From: Opitutaceae bacterium
GTDB taxonomy: Bacteria; Verrucomicrobiota; Verrucomicrobiia; Opitutales; Opitutaceae
DNA: 64,000 bases
Direction of reading: 5' to 3'
Assembly (NCBI GenBank): GCA_041395105.1
Contig: JAWLBB010000002.1
Coordinates: forward strand, 1,054,001-1,118,000
Part shown: one piece after another, positions 51,978 to 59,553 of the stretch
How the letters are laid out: every line of letters begins with the position of its first letter
Position numbering within the stretch: the stretch's first letter is position 1
Notes under the pieces: model-generated
Database searches by the model: none
The model's input: only the letters and a program-made list of their open reading frames with translations
What the model was told of the DNA's origin: nothing
Translations under genes and position numbers: made by a program

Positions 51978-53363
51978 ATGCCGCAACCCAGCCCCGAATC
52001 GATTCCCGCCCTGAAAGCAACCGTTCGCGGAGAAGTGCTCCTCTCGGACTCTCCCGGATATGATGAAGCCCGCTCCATCTGGAATGCGATGATCGACAAG
52101 AAGCCCGCCGTCATCGTTCGCTGCACCGGCGTCGCCGACGTGATCGCGGCGGTCAATTACGGACGTGACCAGGGCCTGGTCATCGCCGTAAAGGGCGGAG
52201 GTCACAATATCGCCGGAAACGCCGTCTGCGACGACGGATTGATGATCGACCTTTCGCTCATGAAGTCGGTCCATGTCGACCCGGCGACCAAACGCGCCTA
52301 CGCCGGTCCCGGAGCCACCCTCGGTGATCTCGATCACGAGACCGCTGTTCATGGACTGGCCACGCCGACCGGGATCAACTCGACCACCGGAATTGCCGGA
52401 CTCACGCTTGGAGGCGGATTCGGGTGGCTCAGCCGGTCCTACGGGCTGACGGCCGACAACGTTGTGTCGATGGAAGTTGTCACCGCCGAGGGCGAGCGGG
52501 TGCGCGCCAGCAGCGATGAGAACACCGATCTCTTCTGGGCCCTTCGTGGAGGGGGCGGCAACTTCGGTATCGTGACCCTCTTTGAGTACCAGCTGCACGA
52601 CGTCGGACCCAACCTTTTGGCCGGTTTGATTGTCTTCCCGGGCGCCGATTCCAAAAAGGTCCTGACCCAATACCGCGAGTTCACCAAAGACATGCCGGAT
52701 GAGCTGACCGTCTGGATGGTGACACGGGGTGCGCCGCCGCTGCCGTTCCTTCCTGAAGACGTCCACGGCAAACACGTGGTCGTCCTCGCATTCTGCTACA
52801 ACGGGGATCCCGCCGACGGCGAGAAACTCATCGCTCCGATGCGAGGCTTCGCCAAAGCCCACGGCGAGATGGTCGGCGTCATGCCCTTCGCCGGCTGGCA
52901 GCAGGCCTTCGATCCCTTGCTGACCCCCGGTGCGCGCAATTACTGGAAGTCTCACAATTTCACCGAACTGAAGGACGGCCTGATCGATACGACGATCGAG
53001 TACGCCAGCAAGCTCCCCTCACCCCACTGCGAGATCTTCATCGCCCAACTGGGTGGGGCCACGCTCCGCGTCGCCCCGGATGCCATGGCTTACGGTAACC
53101 GCGACGCCAGGTATGTCATGAATGTCCACGGCCGCTGGGAAACGGCGGCCGAAGACGAAAAGTGCATCGATTGGTCGAGGAAGTTCTTCGATGCCGCCGC
53201 TCCCTTTGCCACCGGCGGTGTCTACGTCAACTTCATGACCGCAGAGGAGTCCGCCCGGGTGGCCAATGCCTTCGGCCCCAACCACAAGCGGCTCGCGTCC
53301 ATCAAGGCCAAGTATGACCCGAAGAATCTCTTCCGACTCAACCAGAACATCAAACCGGCCTGA
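51978..53363 (+). CDS. FAD-linked oxidase, berberine-bridge-enzyme type
   Basis: 461 residues. The FAD-binding (PCMH) domain shows VIAVKGGGHNIAGNAVCDDG, where His in GGGHN is the usual flavinylation site, GPGATLGDLDHET, and GIAGLTLGGGFGWLSRSYGL where the second covalent Cys of bicovalent enzymes is absent. LFWALRGGGGNFGIVT follows, and the C-terminal BBE module ends YDPKNLFRLNQNIKP. It oxidises alcohols or sugars with oxygen or another acceptor; no signal peptide is visible. It is followed by a cupin gene (72 bp) and, convergently, a ferritin-like gene. Confidence 0.9.
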   Translation: MPQPSPESIPALKATVRGEVLLSDSPGYDEARSIWNAMIDKKPAVIVRCTGVADVIAAVNYGRDQGLVIAVKGGGHNIAGNAVCDDGLMIDLSLMKSVHVDPATKRAYAGPGATLGDLDHETAVHGLATPTGINSTTGIAGLTLGGGFGWLSRSYGLTADNVVSMEVVTAEGERVRASSDENTDLFWALRGGGGNFGIVTLFEYQLHDVGPNLLAGLIVFPGADSKKVLTQYREFTKDMPDELTVWMVTRGAPPLPFLPEDVHGKHVVVLAFCYNGDPADGEKLIAPMRGFAKAHGEMVGVMPFAGWQQAFDPLLTPGARNYWKSHNFTELKDGLIDTTIEYASKLPSPHCEIFIAQLGGATLRVAPDAMAYGNRDARYVMNVHGRWETAAEDEKCIDWSRKFFDAAAPFATGGVYVNFMTAEESARVANAFGPNHKRLASIKAKYDPKNLFRLNQNIKPA

Positions 53364-53435
53364 GAGTGCCGTCATAAATGTGCTGAAGGGTCGCAACCAC
53401 CAACGAACCGATCGAGTGATCCACCAGAAAGAAAT

Positions 53436-53822
53436 ATGAAAATCGCGAAAGAAAAAATCCCAGAAAGACTCAACGTTCCCGGCGCGATCGCTCGTCAGGA
53501 GTTCAATTTCGGTGACGCCTCCGGATACGGAAGTATTGCCGGAGAGTACTTCTCGCTCAAGATGGGCACCGATATTGCGCCCCTGCTCAAAGGCCTGGAA
53601 TCCGATCTCTGCCAGTCGCCTCATTGGGGCTATATGATCACGGGAGAAGTGACCGTCTCCTACGGAGACAAATCGGAGGAAACCGTCGTCGGAGGAGATC
53701 TCTTCTACTGGCCGCCCGGGCACTCGATCCGGGTTGGAGCCGATGCCGAGATTGTCCTCTTCAGCCCGCAGCATGAGCATTGTGCCGTGGTGGACCACCT
53801 CAAGAAGCAACTGGTCGGCTGA
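53436..53822 (+). CDS. Small single-domain cupin protein
   Basis: 128 residues. The cupin barrel shows SPHWGYMITGEVTVSYGDK, VVGGDLFYWPPGHSIRV and a late HEHCAVV. The first metal motif is reduced to a single His (PHWGYM) and the second keeps PPGH, so metal binding may be weak. It could be a small isomerase, a dioxygenase relative or a sensor. It is on the same strand as the flavoprotein, 72 bp downstream, and probably co-transcribed. Confidence 0.78.
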   Translation: MKIAKEKIPERLNVPGAIARQEFNFGDASGYGSIAGEYFSLKMGTDIAPLLKGLESDLCQSPHWGYMITGEVTVSYGDKSEETVVGGDLFYWPPGHSIRVGADAEIVLFSPQHEHCAVVDHLKKQLVG

Positions 53823-53894
53823 GCCGGACAAACGGCCCCACGCCAGGCCGAACCATCGGTATCGGGCAGGTATTGCCTCGCCTCTCATGCCCCT

Positions 53895-53924
53895 GGTGTA
53901 GTCGCCTTCTCCGGCGGCTACACC
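53895..53924. repeat. 12-bp stem hairpin, solitary relative of the MITE outer stem
   Basis: GGTGTAGTCGCC (53895-53906), loop TTCTCC, GGCGGCTACACC (53913-53924); one G-T wobble. The TGTAG(C/T)CGC...GGCTACA arms equal the outer ends of the MITE core, but the two inner hairpins are missing. It lies between convergent genes (cupin and ferritin-like), where it may serve as a bidirectional terminator, though there is no T-tract. Confidence 0.75.
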
Positions 53925-53932
53925 TTCGGACG

Positions 53933-55252
53933 TCAGGAGAGGCCGTATTTCCGGAGGATCTTCTTCCCGGTCAGCCGCTTTTCGCGCGGAAGGGTGTGGG
54001 CGACCTTGCCTCCGTAGATGCCGGCGTATTCGGTGAATTTCGTCCGGGTGGCCTCGACGAAGTCACCGACGTCGGTCTCGATCCCGTGGAGCTTCATGAG
54101 GTCTCCAAGCCAGCGGTGACCGTAACGGACATGGTTCTGTTCGTCGTTCCGGTCAAAAGCGAGAAGAGTGTCCGCCTCGAAATCATTCAACTCCCGTATC
54201 CGGTCCATCACGATGGCTTTGGTCGGGAAACTACCCGCCTCGAATTCCATCGTCATCATGGCATAGCGCTCAGGCGGCGGCATCTGGACAAGGATATTGA
54301 AGAGATCGAGGGCATGCTCGACCGTCATGATGTCGATCCCGAGCTTGGGGAGCTGACGAAAACCGAACTGACTGTGACGCGACTCATCCCAGAGATGGCG
54401 CGCCATGTCGTAATGCATTTCGAGAGGCGCCTGCGGGGTGTCGTAGAAGACGGTGGCAAGGTAGTCGACCGCATCCATCTCGTTCATCAGCCAGACATAG
54501 ACCATGACGCGCAGGACCCGGGCATCAGTGGCCGGATCGACCAGCCACTCGCGGACGATGGGATCACTCTCCGGATCGTGGCCGAATACGCTTGAGGTTA
54601 CCGGATAACGGCCGCGCGAACAGGTTGCGGGATGGGTGTAGGGGGCTGCCGGGTGTCTCCAGTCAAAATCGGTGGCCACGCCCAGTCCGAGCAGCCCCCC
54701 GATACTGGTCACGGCCGCGCGTAGGTGATCACACCACCGGGATTCCTCATTGTTGCCCAGATACTTGCGGATCTCCTCCCCATGGCGCTCTTCGTCGGCA
54801 ATGAATTCCTGGAGAAGCTGCTTGGTCGGCCAATCGGCGAGGTGATCGGTGACCCGAAGGTAGTGCCGGTAGGCTTCGAGGAGCGTCGGCTTGATCACGC
54901 GGTAGAAACCGGCCAGGGCCACGGCCCCGTCGGGAGGTGAGGCGGCTTCCTCAAAGAGATTGCGGATGGCTTCCCGAACCCCTTCTCCGGACCCGAACCC
55001 GGCCATTTCCCGTCCACGTTCCTTGAGAAACCGGGCATGCTGGGCGGATTCCCAGGTGTGCTGGGAGATCATGTACTTGAGCTCGGGCTCTCCGACCCGG
55101 TAGATCAGGGTGGTCGCGGTCCGGAGGAATTCGCGTTCGACCTCGAAGATTCGGCGCAGCAGCCGGGCCATGTCCGTCACGGCGAGCATGCGGGCGGAGG
55201 CTTTGGTCGAGGATTCCGATGAAGTGGCGGTTGGGGTGGTGGAGGAAACCAT
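53933..55252 (-). CDS. Tandem ferritin-like di-iron domain protein
   Basis: 439 residues with two ferritin-like halves. First half: Glu39/Glu41 (EVEREF), Glu68 and His72 (WESAQH), Glu126 (LLEAY), E154xxH157 (DEERH). Second half: Glu258 (NEMD), E290xxH293 (DESRH), Glu336/338 (MEFEAG), E371xxH374 (DEQNH). Thus each four-helix half appears to have a full set of carboxylate/His ligands, suggesting two di-metal centres. It recalls DUF455- or MiaE-like oxygenases but is a duplication. The last helices end KILRKYGLS. It is convergent with the flavoprotein-cupin pair and followed on the same strand by no close gene. Confidence 0.75.
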   Translation of the reverse strand: MVSSTTPTATSSESSTKASARMLAVTDMARLLRRIFEVEREFLRTATTLIYRVGEPELKYMISQHTWESAQHARFLKERGREMAGFGSGEGVREAIRNLFEEAASPPDGAVALAGFYRVIKPTLLEAYRHYLRVTDHLADWPTKQLLQEFIADEERHGEEIRKYLGNNEESRWCDHLRAAVTSIGGLLGLGVATDFDWRHPAAPYTHPATCSRGRYPVTSSVFGHDPESDPIVREWLVDPATDARVLRVMVYVWLMNEMDAVDYLATVFYDTPQAPLEMHYDMARHLWDESRHSQFGFRQLPKLGIDIMTVEHALDLFNILVQMPPPERYAMMTMEFEAGSFPTKAIVMDRIRELNDFEADTLLAFDRNDEQNHVRYGHRWLGDLMKLHGIETDVGDFVEATRTKFTEYAGIYGGKVAHTLPREKRLTGKKILRKYGLS

Positions 55253-55325
55253 GATGTTTACTGATAACGACTATGACCCAACTGCATAAAGTCGCGGATT
55301 TCAATCCGGCGCGATTCGAAACTGT

Positions 55326-56108
55326 TCAGTTTCGACCCTGCCGCAGCGCCGCGATCAATTCCGGGGCCGTGATGGAAAAGCGCTGACTCATCTCGAGATG
55401 CTGGATGGCCATGCGGGTCTGGCCGTGACGGACACCGCTCTCAAAGGATTCCATTCCCGTCGTGCAATCCCTCAGGAGGATGGTCGCATATCCGCGGTTG
55501 TTCATGTGAATCATCCCGTAGTCATTCAACATCATGCAGTAGTTGGTGTTGAACCCGTAGAAGATGAGGAAGAGGAAACCATGGGCCCTGCAGTAGCGAT
55601 GGAGTTCCTCGCCATTGGCCACGACCGGCTCATCGCCGATCGGCTCGGATAACGGATGGAACCGGCGTTGGGTCAGACGCACATCCAGTTCCGGTTGCCG
55701 GGGCTCGACCGGATGCCCGTAAACGGCGAATTCCCCCGTCCGACCGATAAACTCCCGGGGCGGCCAGGTATCATGGACCGGCCACTCCACTTCGTCCTCC
55801 CGGATCATGCGGACCCAATTGGGATGCTCAAGGGCGACCCGGGGGCCGGGCGCGTGGATCAGGCTGAGCCCCGATGACCTCACCACCTTGAGCAGGGGGC
55901 GGATCCGCCCCGCCGTGATCGCCTGAATCCGGTCGCGGGTCTCGGTCAGATAATGCGTTTGCCAGACGTCGAGAGCGACGACGGCAACCCGCTCCATCGG
56001 CAGTTTCCAATCGAGGAAATTGTAGGTGGTGTTCGCTTCCGTCCAGTCGACTCCCGGGTCGACGTGCCAGCGGTAATAGCGGGGCTTGAGGGAAAGCGTG
56101 CGAGGCAT
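55326..56108 (-). CDS. Isochorismatase-like cysteine hydrolase
   Basis: 260 residues from the ATG at 56108 (MPRTLSLKPRYYRWHVD). The family triad is plausible: Asp in VVALDVWQTHY, a middle Lys/Arg, and Cys in FYGFNTNYCMMLNDYGM, followed by RGYATILLRDCTTG. The domain carries an N-terminal extension with YRWHVDPGVDWTEANTTYNF, seen in a subgroup often annotated as hypothetical cysteine hydrolases. It probably hydrolyses an amide. The divergent neighbour is an amidohydrolase gene; operator G lies 95 bp upstream. Confidence 0.8.
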   Translation of the reverse strand: MPRTLSLKPRYYRWHVDPGVDWTEANTTYNFLDWKLPMERVAVVALDVWQTHYLTETRDRIQAITAGRIRPLLKVVRSSGLSLIHAPGPRVALEHPNWVRMIREDEVEWPVHDTWPPREFIGRTGEFAVYGHPVEPRQPELDVRLTQRRFHPLSEPIGDEPVVANGEELHRYCRAHGFLFLIFYGFNTNYCMMLNDYGMIHMNNRGYATILLRDCTTGMESFESGVRHGQTRMAIQHLEMSQRFSITAPELIAALRQGRN

Positions 56109-56202
56109 GGGCGGATCTTCGGGCAAAAGGGATTCTGGTCAAATCCAGACTGTCGCTCCAACGCCGCCAGATCATCCTTGCCGTCCGGTTGATGGCGTCA
56201 GA

Positions 56203-56216
56203 TAACCAAATGGTTA
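56203..56216. promoter_or_regulatory. Operator G: perfect TAACC-N4-GGTTA
   Basis: The sequence is TAACCAAATGGTTA, identical to operator F 10 kb away. It ends 14 bp before the probable GTG start of the amidohydrolase and lies 95 bp from the isochorismatase-like ATG on the other strand. Confidence 0.8.
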
Positions 56217-56230
56217 CCTTCGTTCGAATC

Positions 56231-57013
56231 GTGGCCCGCATCATCGACATTCATACCCACCCGATCTTCTTCGAGAACGAGGTCTCGATGAAGCGGATCG
56301 ACCGCCTGGTCCGCCATGCCAAAGGACTCGGAGTGGAAAAGATGGTCTCCCTTGGGGACGTCCTGAAGTTCGGTCCCAAGCCGAATGCGGCCCAGCTCCG
56401 GAAACTCAATGATGAAACCCATGCCCTGATGAAGCGGCATCCGGATTTCTTCATCGGTTTCTGTTACCTCAATCCCCTGCTCGGGGAGAAGTCGCTTCGG
56501 ACCGAACTCGACCGATGCGTGGACGGGCTGGGCTTCAAGGGAATCAAACTGGAAATCGCCAACAACGCATCGCATCCATCGATGAAACCGCTGATGAAGG
56601 CGGCGGAAGAAAAAGGGATTCCCGTCCTCCAGCACACCTGGGCCACCCAGCATCAGCGCATGCGCAAGACCCACAGCGATGCGATCGATACCTGCGGATT
56701 GGCCCGGCGTCATCCCAATACCCGGGTGATCATGGCCCATCTTTTCGGGATCGGACACCGGGGCGTGCTTGAGGCGATTGGTCTCGACAACCTGGTCGTC
56801 GATACATCGTCCTGCCTGCCCTTTGCCGGTCTGGTCGAGTTTGCCTGCGAGAAGCTCGGTGCCGACCGGGTCCTTTACGGGTCCGACCTGCCCATCCGGG
56901 AATTGAGTGCCTGTATCGCCCGGGTGACCGCAGCGGATATCCCGGACAGCGCCATACCAAAGATTCTCTACGACAACGCCGCCCGATGGCTCGGATTGGG
57001 AGGGACCAACTGA
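56231..57013 (+). CDS. Amidohydrolase-2 family TIM-barrel hydrolase
   Basis: 260 residues from a GTG at 56231 (VARIIDIHTHPIFFENE); an ATG inside operator G (56211) is the alternative. Metal motif DIHTHP on strand 1, then FFIGFCYLNPLLGEKSL, GFKGIKLEIANNASHP, PVLQHTWATQHQ (His), RRHPNTRVIMAHLFG (His) and VLYGSDLPIRE (Asp). This is the full ligand set of amidohydrolase-2 enzymes (decarboxylases, lactonases). Its stop and the next start overlap by one base (TGATG), so translation is coupled. Confidence 0.85.
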   Translation: MARIIDIHTHPIFFENEVSMKRIDRLVRHAKGLGVEKMVSLGDVLKFGPKPNAAQLRKLNDETHALMKRHPDFFIGFCYLNPLLGEKSLRTELDRCVDGLGFKGIKLEIANNASHPSMKPLMKAAEEKGIPVLQHTWATQHQRMRKTHSDAIDTCGLARRHPNTRVIMAHLFGIGHRGVLEAIGLDNLVVDTSSCLPFAGLVEFACEKLGADRVLYGSDLPIRELSACIARVTAADIPDSAIPKILYDNAARWLGLGGTN

Positions 57014-57783
57014 TGCCGTCCGTCGACCCCCTGATCGATACCAACGTTTGTTTCGGTGAATGGCCCTTCGGCACGGTTGGGATCACCAACGCCGCGAAGC
57101 TGCGTCAACGGTTGACCGCCGCAGGAATCGGAACCGCCCTGGTTTCCCATGTCGCGCCGATCTTCAACCCGGAGCCGGATCATGGCAACCAGCGCCTTTT
57201 CACGGCACTGCGCAAGCAGGACGATCTGATCGCGATTCCCGTCGTCAGCCCCGTTCTCCGCGGTTGGGAGGATCTTCTTGACCGCTACCGGGAGCAACAG
57301 GGCATCCGGGCCATTAAGGTCTTTCCGAACTTTCACCGCTTTTCCCTGACGGGTCCCGCCATGGACCGGCTGGTCGATTATGTCAGGAGTCACGACCTGA
57401 AACTGATGGTGAACATCCGGATGGTCGATGAGCGCCACCAGTACTTCGGCCTGAAGATTGCCGGCGTCCGGGTCAGGGATCTGGCGTCATTCTCCCGACG
57501 CCACGGCGATTTCAAGTACCTCTGCCTCGGCCTCTACCGGCCGGAGATCCTTGAGCTGGCCGAGAAATGTGGGAACTTCCTGACCGATTTCTCCTTTGCC
57601 GACTGGCAATACCTGATCGAGGAGTTGCTCGGCAAACTTCCGGCGGAACGGATCGTCTTCGGCTCACACACGCCGCTCATGGTGACGCAAGCCAATGTCG
57701 ATCATCTCAGGTGCTCGGGCATCGCGAAGTCCACGATGCGCAAGATCGGCAGCGCCAACGCCAAACGGTTCTTCGGGCTGTAG
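57013..57783 (+). CDS. Degenerate amidohydrolase-2-like partner
   Basis: 256 residues from the ATG at 57013 (MPSVDPLIDTNVCFGEWPFG). The fold follows its upstream neighbour (IRAIKVFPNFHRFSL, LKLMVNIRMVDERHQYFG, IVFGSHTPLMV), but metal ligands are changed: strand 1 reads DTNVCF instead of DxHxH, the strand-5 His is replaced in MVNIRM, and the late Asp is His in FGSHTP. The C-terminal NAKRFFGL is typical of the family. It is probably a non-catalytic or re-specialised partner that forms a heteromer with the upstream protein (inference). Confidence 0.75.
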   Translation: MPSVDPLIDTNVCFGEWPFGTVGITNAAKLRQRLTAAGIGTALVSHVAPIFNPEPDHGNQRLFTALRKQDDLIAIPVVSPVLRGWEDLLDRYREQQGIRAIKVFPNFHRFSLTGPAMDRLVDYVRSHDLKLMVNIRMVDERHQYFGLKIAGVRVRDLASFSRRHGDFKYLCLGLYRPEILELAEKCGNFLTDFSFADWQYLIEELLGKLPAERIVFGSHTPLMVTQANVDHLRCSGIAKSTMRKIGSANAKRFFGL

Positions 57784-57936
57784 AAGCCGCCCGGTCGGGC
57801 CGGGCTCAGCTCAATTCGAGTCACGGACAATGGGGGCATCCAACCTGCGGCCTCCGCTTGAACAGGTGAACGGTGACACCTTTCACTTCCTGAACCGCTT
57901 GTTGACAAAATGAGTCTCATGTGTCTCAATCGACCC

Positions 57937-58212
57937 ATGAAGACGATCGAGATTGCGTTGCGTGAGTTGCATGCCCGCACCGGTCATTACGTGCGGAAAG
58001 CGGCTGCGCGACAGCGGATCATCATCACGGATCGTGGGAAACGGGTGGCCGAGCTCCAGTCCCTTGATCAGACCCAACGTCCCTCGAACGGGCACGGATG
58101 GCGTGAAAGACTGCTTGATCCCGAGTTCGCCGCGATCGTGGACGAAGCGGTGGGGGGAGTCGACAGCACCCGTGCTGTTTCAGAGGACCGTGATCGCGGA
58201 GTGGGGTCGTGA
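57937..58212 (+). CDS. Antitoxin of the Phd/VapB type
   Basis: 91 residues from the ATG at 57937 (MKTIEIALRELHARTGHYVR). The N-terminal pattern VRKAAARQRIIITDRGKRVAELQSL is the beta-hairpin/ribbon region of Phd/YefM antitoxins; the C-terminal tail (LLDPEFAAIVDEAVGG) would wrap the toxin. Its stop overlaps the toxin GTG by 4 bp, typical of toxin-antitoxin operons. Autoregulation is expected; no operator could be identified by eye. Confidence 0.82.
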   Translation: MKTIEIALRELHARTGHYVRKAAARQRIIITDRGKRVAELQSLDQTQRPSNGHGWRERLLDPEFAAIVDEAVGGVDSTRAVSEDRDRGVGS

Positions 58213-58646
58213 TCTATCTGGATACGGCTTTTCTTGCCAAGCTCTACTTCAGAGAGCACGGATCTGAGGAGGTCCGGGAACTGGTGGGCTCATTCGATGC
58301 GGTGGCCTGCAGTGCGCATGGCCGGGTGGAACTGGCCTATGTTTTCCATCGAAAGTTACGCGAAGGTTCCATCGATCGAAAGGGGCTGGTCGCCCGGATG
58401 AACCTGATCGAGCTGGACACTTCGAAGGGACTGATCTCATGGCTACCCTTGGATTCATCGCTCCTCGATGCGGCCTTTGCCTCGGTCCTGAAGCTGCAGC
58501 GGAAGACCCCGCTGCGGGCCGCCGATGCCCTCCATCTCGTCTCTGCCCGGGAGAACGGTTTCACAAAGATCTATTCCAACGATCGCCATCTGATCGCCGG
58601 CACCCGACATTTTGGGTTGAAGGGCATCAACGTCGTCCCCGATTGA
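58209..58646 (+). CDS. PIN-domain ribonuclease toxin (VapC-type)
   Basis: 145 residues from a GTG at 58209. All four PIN acidic residues are visible: Asp5 (IYLDTAF), Glu41 (RVELAYVF), Asp106 (RAADALHL) and Asp125 (YSNDRHL). It cleaves RNA when released from its antitoxin. It is immediately downstream of the antitoxin with a 4-bp overlap, and an IS66 element is inserted 102 bp after its stop codon, leaving the operon intact. Confidence 0.9.
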   Translation: MIYLDTAFLAKLYFREHGSEEVRELVGSFDAVACSAHGRVELAYVFHRKLREGSIDRKGLVARMNLIELDTSKGLISWLPLDSSLLDAAFASVLKLQRKTPLRAADALHLVSARENGFTKIYSNDRHLIAGTRHFGLKGINVVPD

Positions 58647-58808
58647 GCATCGGGATACCGACGGGACGCGCTGCAAGGTGATCCTGGTCCGTCGGGTGAG
58701 GAGGCCGAAACGGGTCAGGCTTTGCAGTTAGTAGTTGAGGCACTTGATCGTAAGTGTCCGCTCTGAGACCTCGTAGTCAAGTGCGGCGGATTGGGATAGT
58801 CTGGCTGG

Positions 58809-59162
58809 ATGTCAGAGACGATATTGGCCGAGATAACTGACGGGGAGCCCAAGCGTGATACCCGCGGCCGCCAGATCCTGGATTCCAGTGCGTGGAGCGA
58901 GTTGATCGAGCGCTATGAGGCCAGCGGGATGACCCAGGCCCAGTTCGCCCGTCATGAAGGAGTGAAGTATCATACTTTCGTGGCCCAGCTTGGGCGCCAC
59001 CGGCGGGCTGGCCGAAAAGCGCAACCCGGGCCGCGCTTTCTTGAAACGAGGCTGCCGACGACCCCGGCGGTTCGCCTGGAAGTGACCTTGGTCTGCGGGA
59101 TGGTGGTTCGGGGAGACGAGGTCGAATCGTTGGCACGGTTGATCCGCCTGCTGGAGAGCTGA
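58809..59162 (+). CDS. tnpA: IS66 orfA (TnpA) accessory protein
   Basis: 117 residues. Helix-turn-helix-like segment SAWSELIERYEASGMTQAQFARHEGVKYHTF, which matches IS66 orfA/orf1 DNA-binding proteins of about 110-140 residues. It lies 48 bp inside the left end and is followed 4 bp later by tnpB. It is required with TnpB and TnpC for IS66 transposition in studied cases. Confidence 0.88.
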   Translation: MSETILAEITDGEPKRDTRGRQILDSSAWSELIERYEASGMTQAQFARHEGVKYHTFVAQLGRHRRAGRKAQPGPRFLETRLPTTPAVRLEVTLVCGMVVRGDEVESLARLIRLLES

Positions 59163-59166
59163 AGCG

Positions 59167-59511
59167 ATGCTGGCGTTCCCGGCGGGGCTTCGGATCTTCC
59201 TGGCGTTGGAAGCGGTGGATATGCGCAAGCAGTTCAACGGGCTCTGGGCGGTGGCCAGTGAAAAACTGCGGGAGGATCCCAAGAGCGGAGCGGTCTTTGC
59301 CTTCACCAACAAGAAGCGTGACCGGCTCAAGCTGCTCTACTGGGATGGAACCGGTGTCTGGGTTCTGGCCAAGAGGTTGGAGGCTGGACGGTTCAGCTGG
59401 CCCATGGATCGCACGGGAGGCAAGCTTGCGATGAGTCCGGAAGCCTTGACCATGCTCATCGCCGGAATCGACCTTAAAAAAGGCATGCAAAAAGCGTGGT
59501 ATGAACGATAA
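59167..59511 (+). CDS. tnpB: IS66 orfB (TnpB)
   Basis: 114 residues. The IS66 TnpB signature is complete: RIFLALEAVDMRKQFNGLWAV, GAVFAFTNKKRDRLKLLYWDGTGVWVLAKRLE, GRFSWP and the late LIAGIDLK. It is the best-conserved IS66 protein. Its stop is followed by a hairpin in front of tnpC. Confidence 0.95.
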   Translation: MLAFPAGLRIFLALEAVDMRKQFNGLWAVASEKLREDPKSGAVFAFTNKKRDRLKLLYWDGTGVWVLAKRLEAGRFSWPMDRTGGKLAMSPEALTMLIAGIDLKKGMQKAWYER

Positions 59512-59526
59512 AAAGGCTTGTTATTG

Positions 59527-59551
59527 CAAGTATCCTATATATGGATACTTG
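59527..59551 (+). promoter_or_regulatory. Hairpin over the tnpC translation start
   Basis: CAAGTATCC (59527-59535), loop TATATAT, GGATACTTG (59543-59551): a perfect 9-bp stem ending 2 bases before the tnpC ATG at 59554. The only purine-rich ribosome-binding candidate (GGATACTTGGA) lies in or next to the 3' arm, so the stem should limit tnpC translation. Confidence 0.75.
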
Positions 59552-59553
59552 GA

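Noticed and set aside
53089..53098. GGTAACC-like strings inside coding sequence (also near 54595 and 31452)
   Set aside because: They lack the second arm at the right spacing, so they do not count as operator copies.
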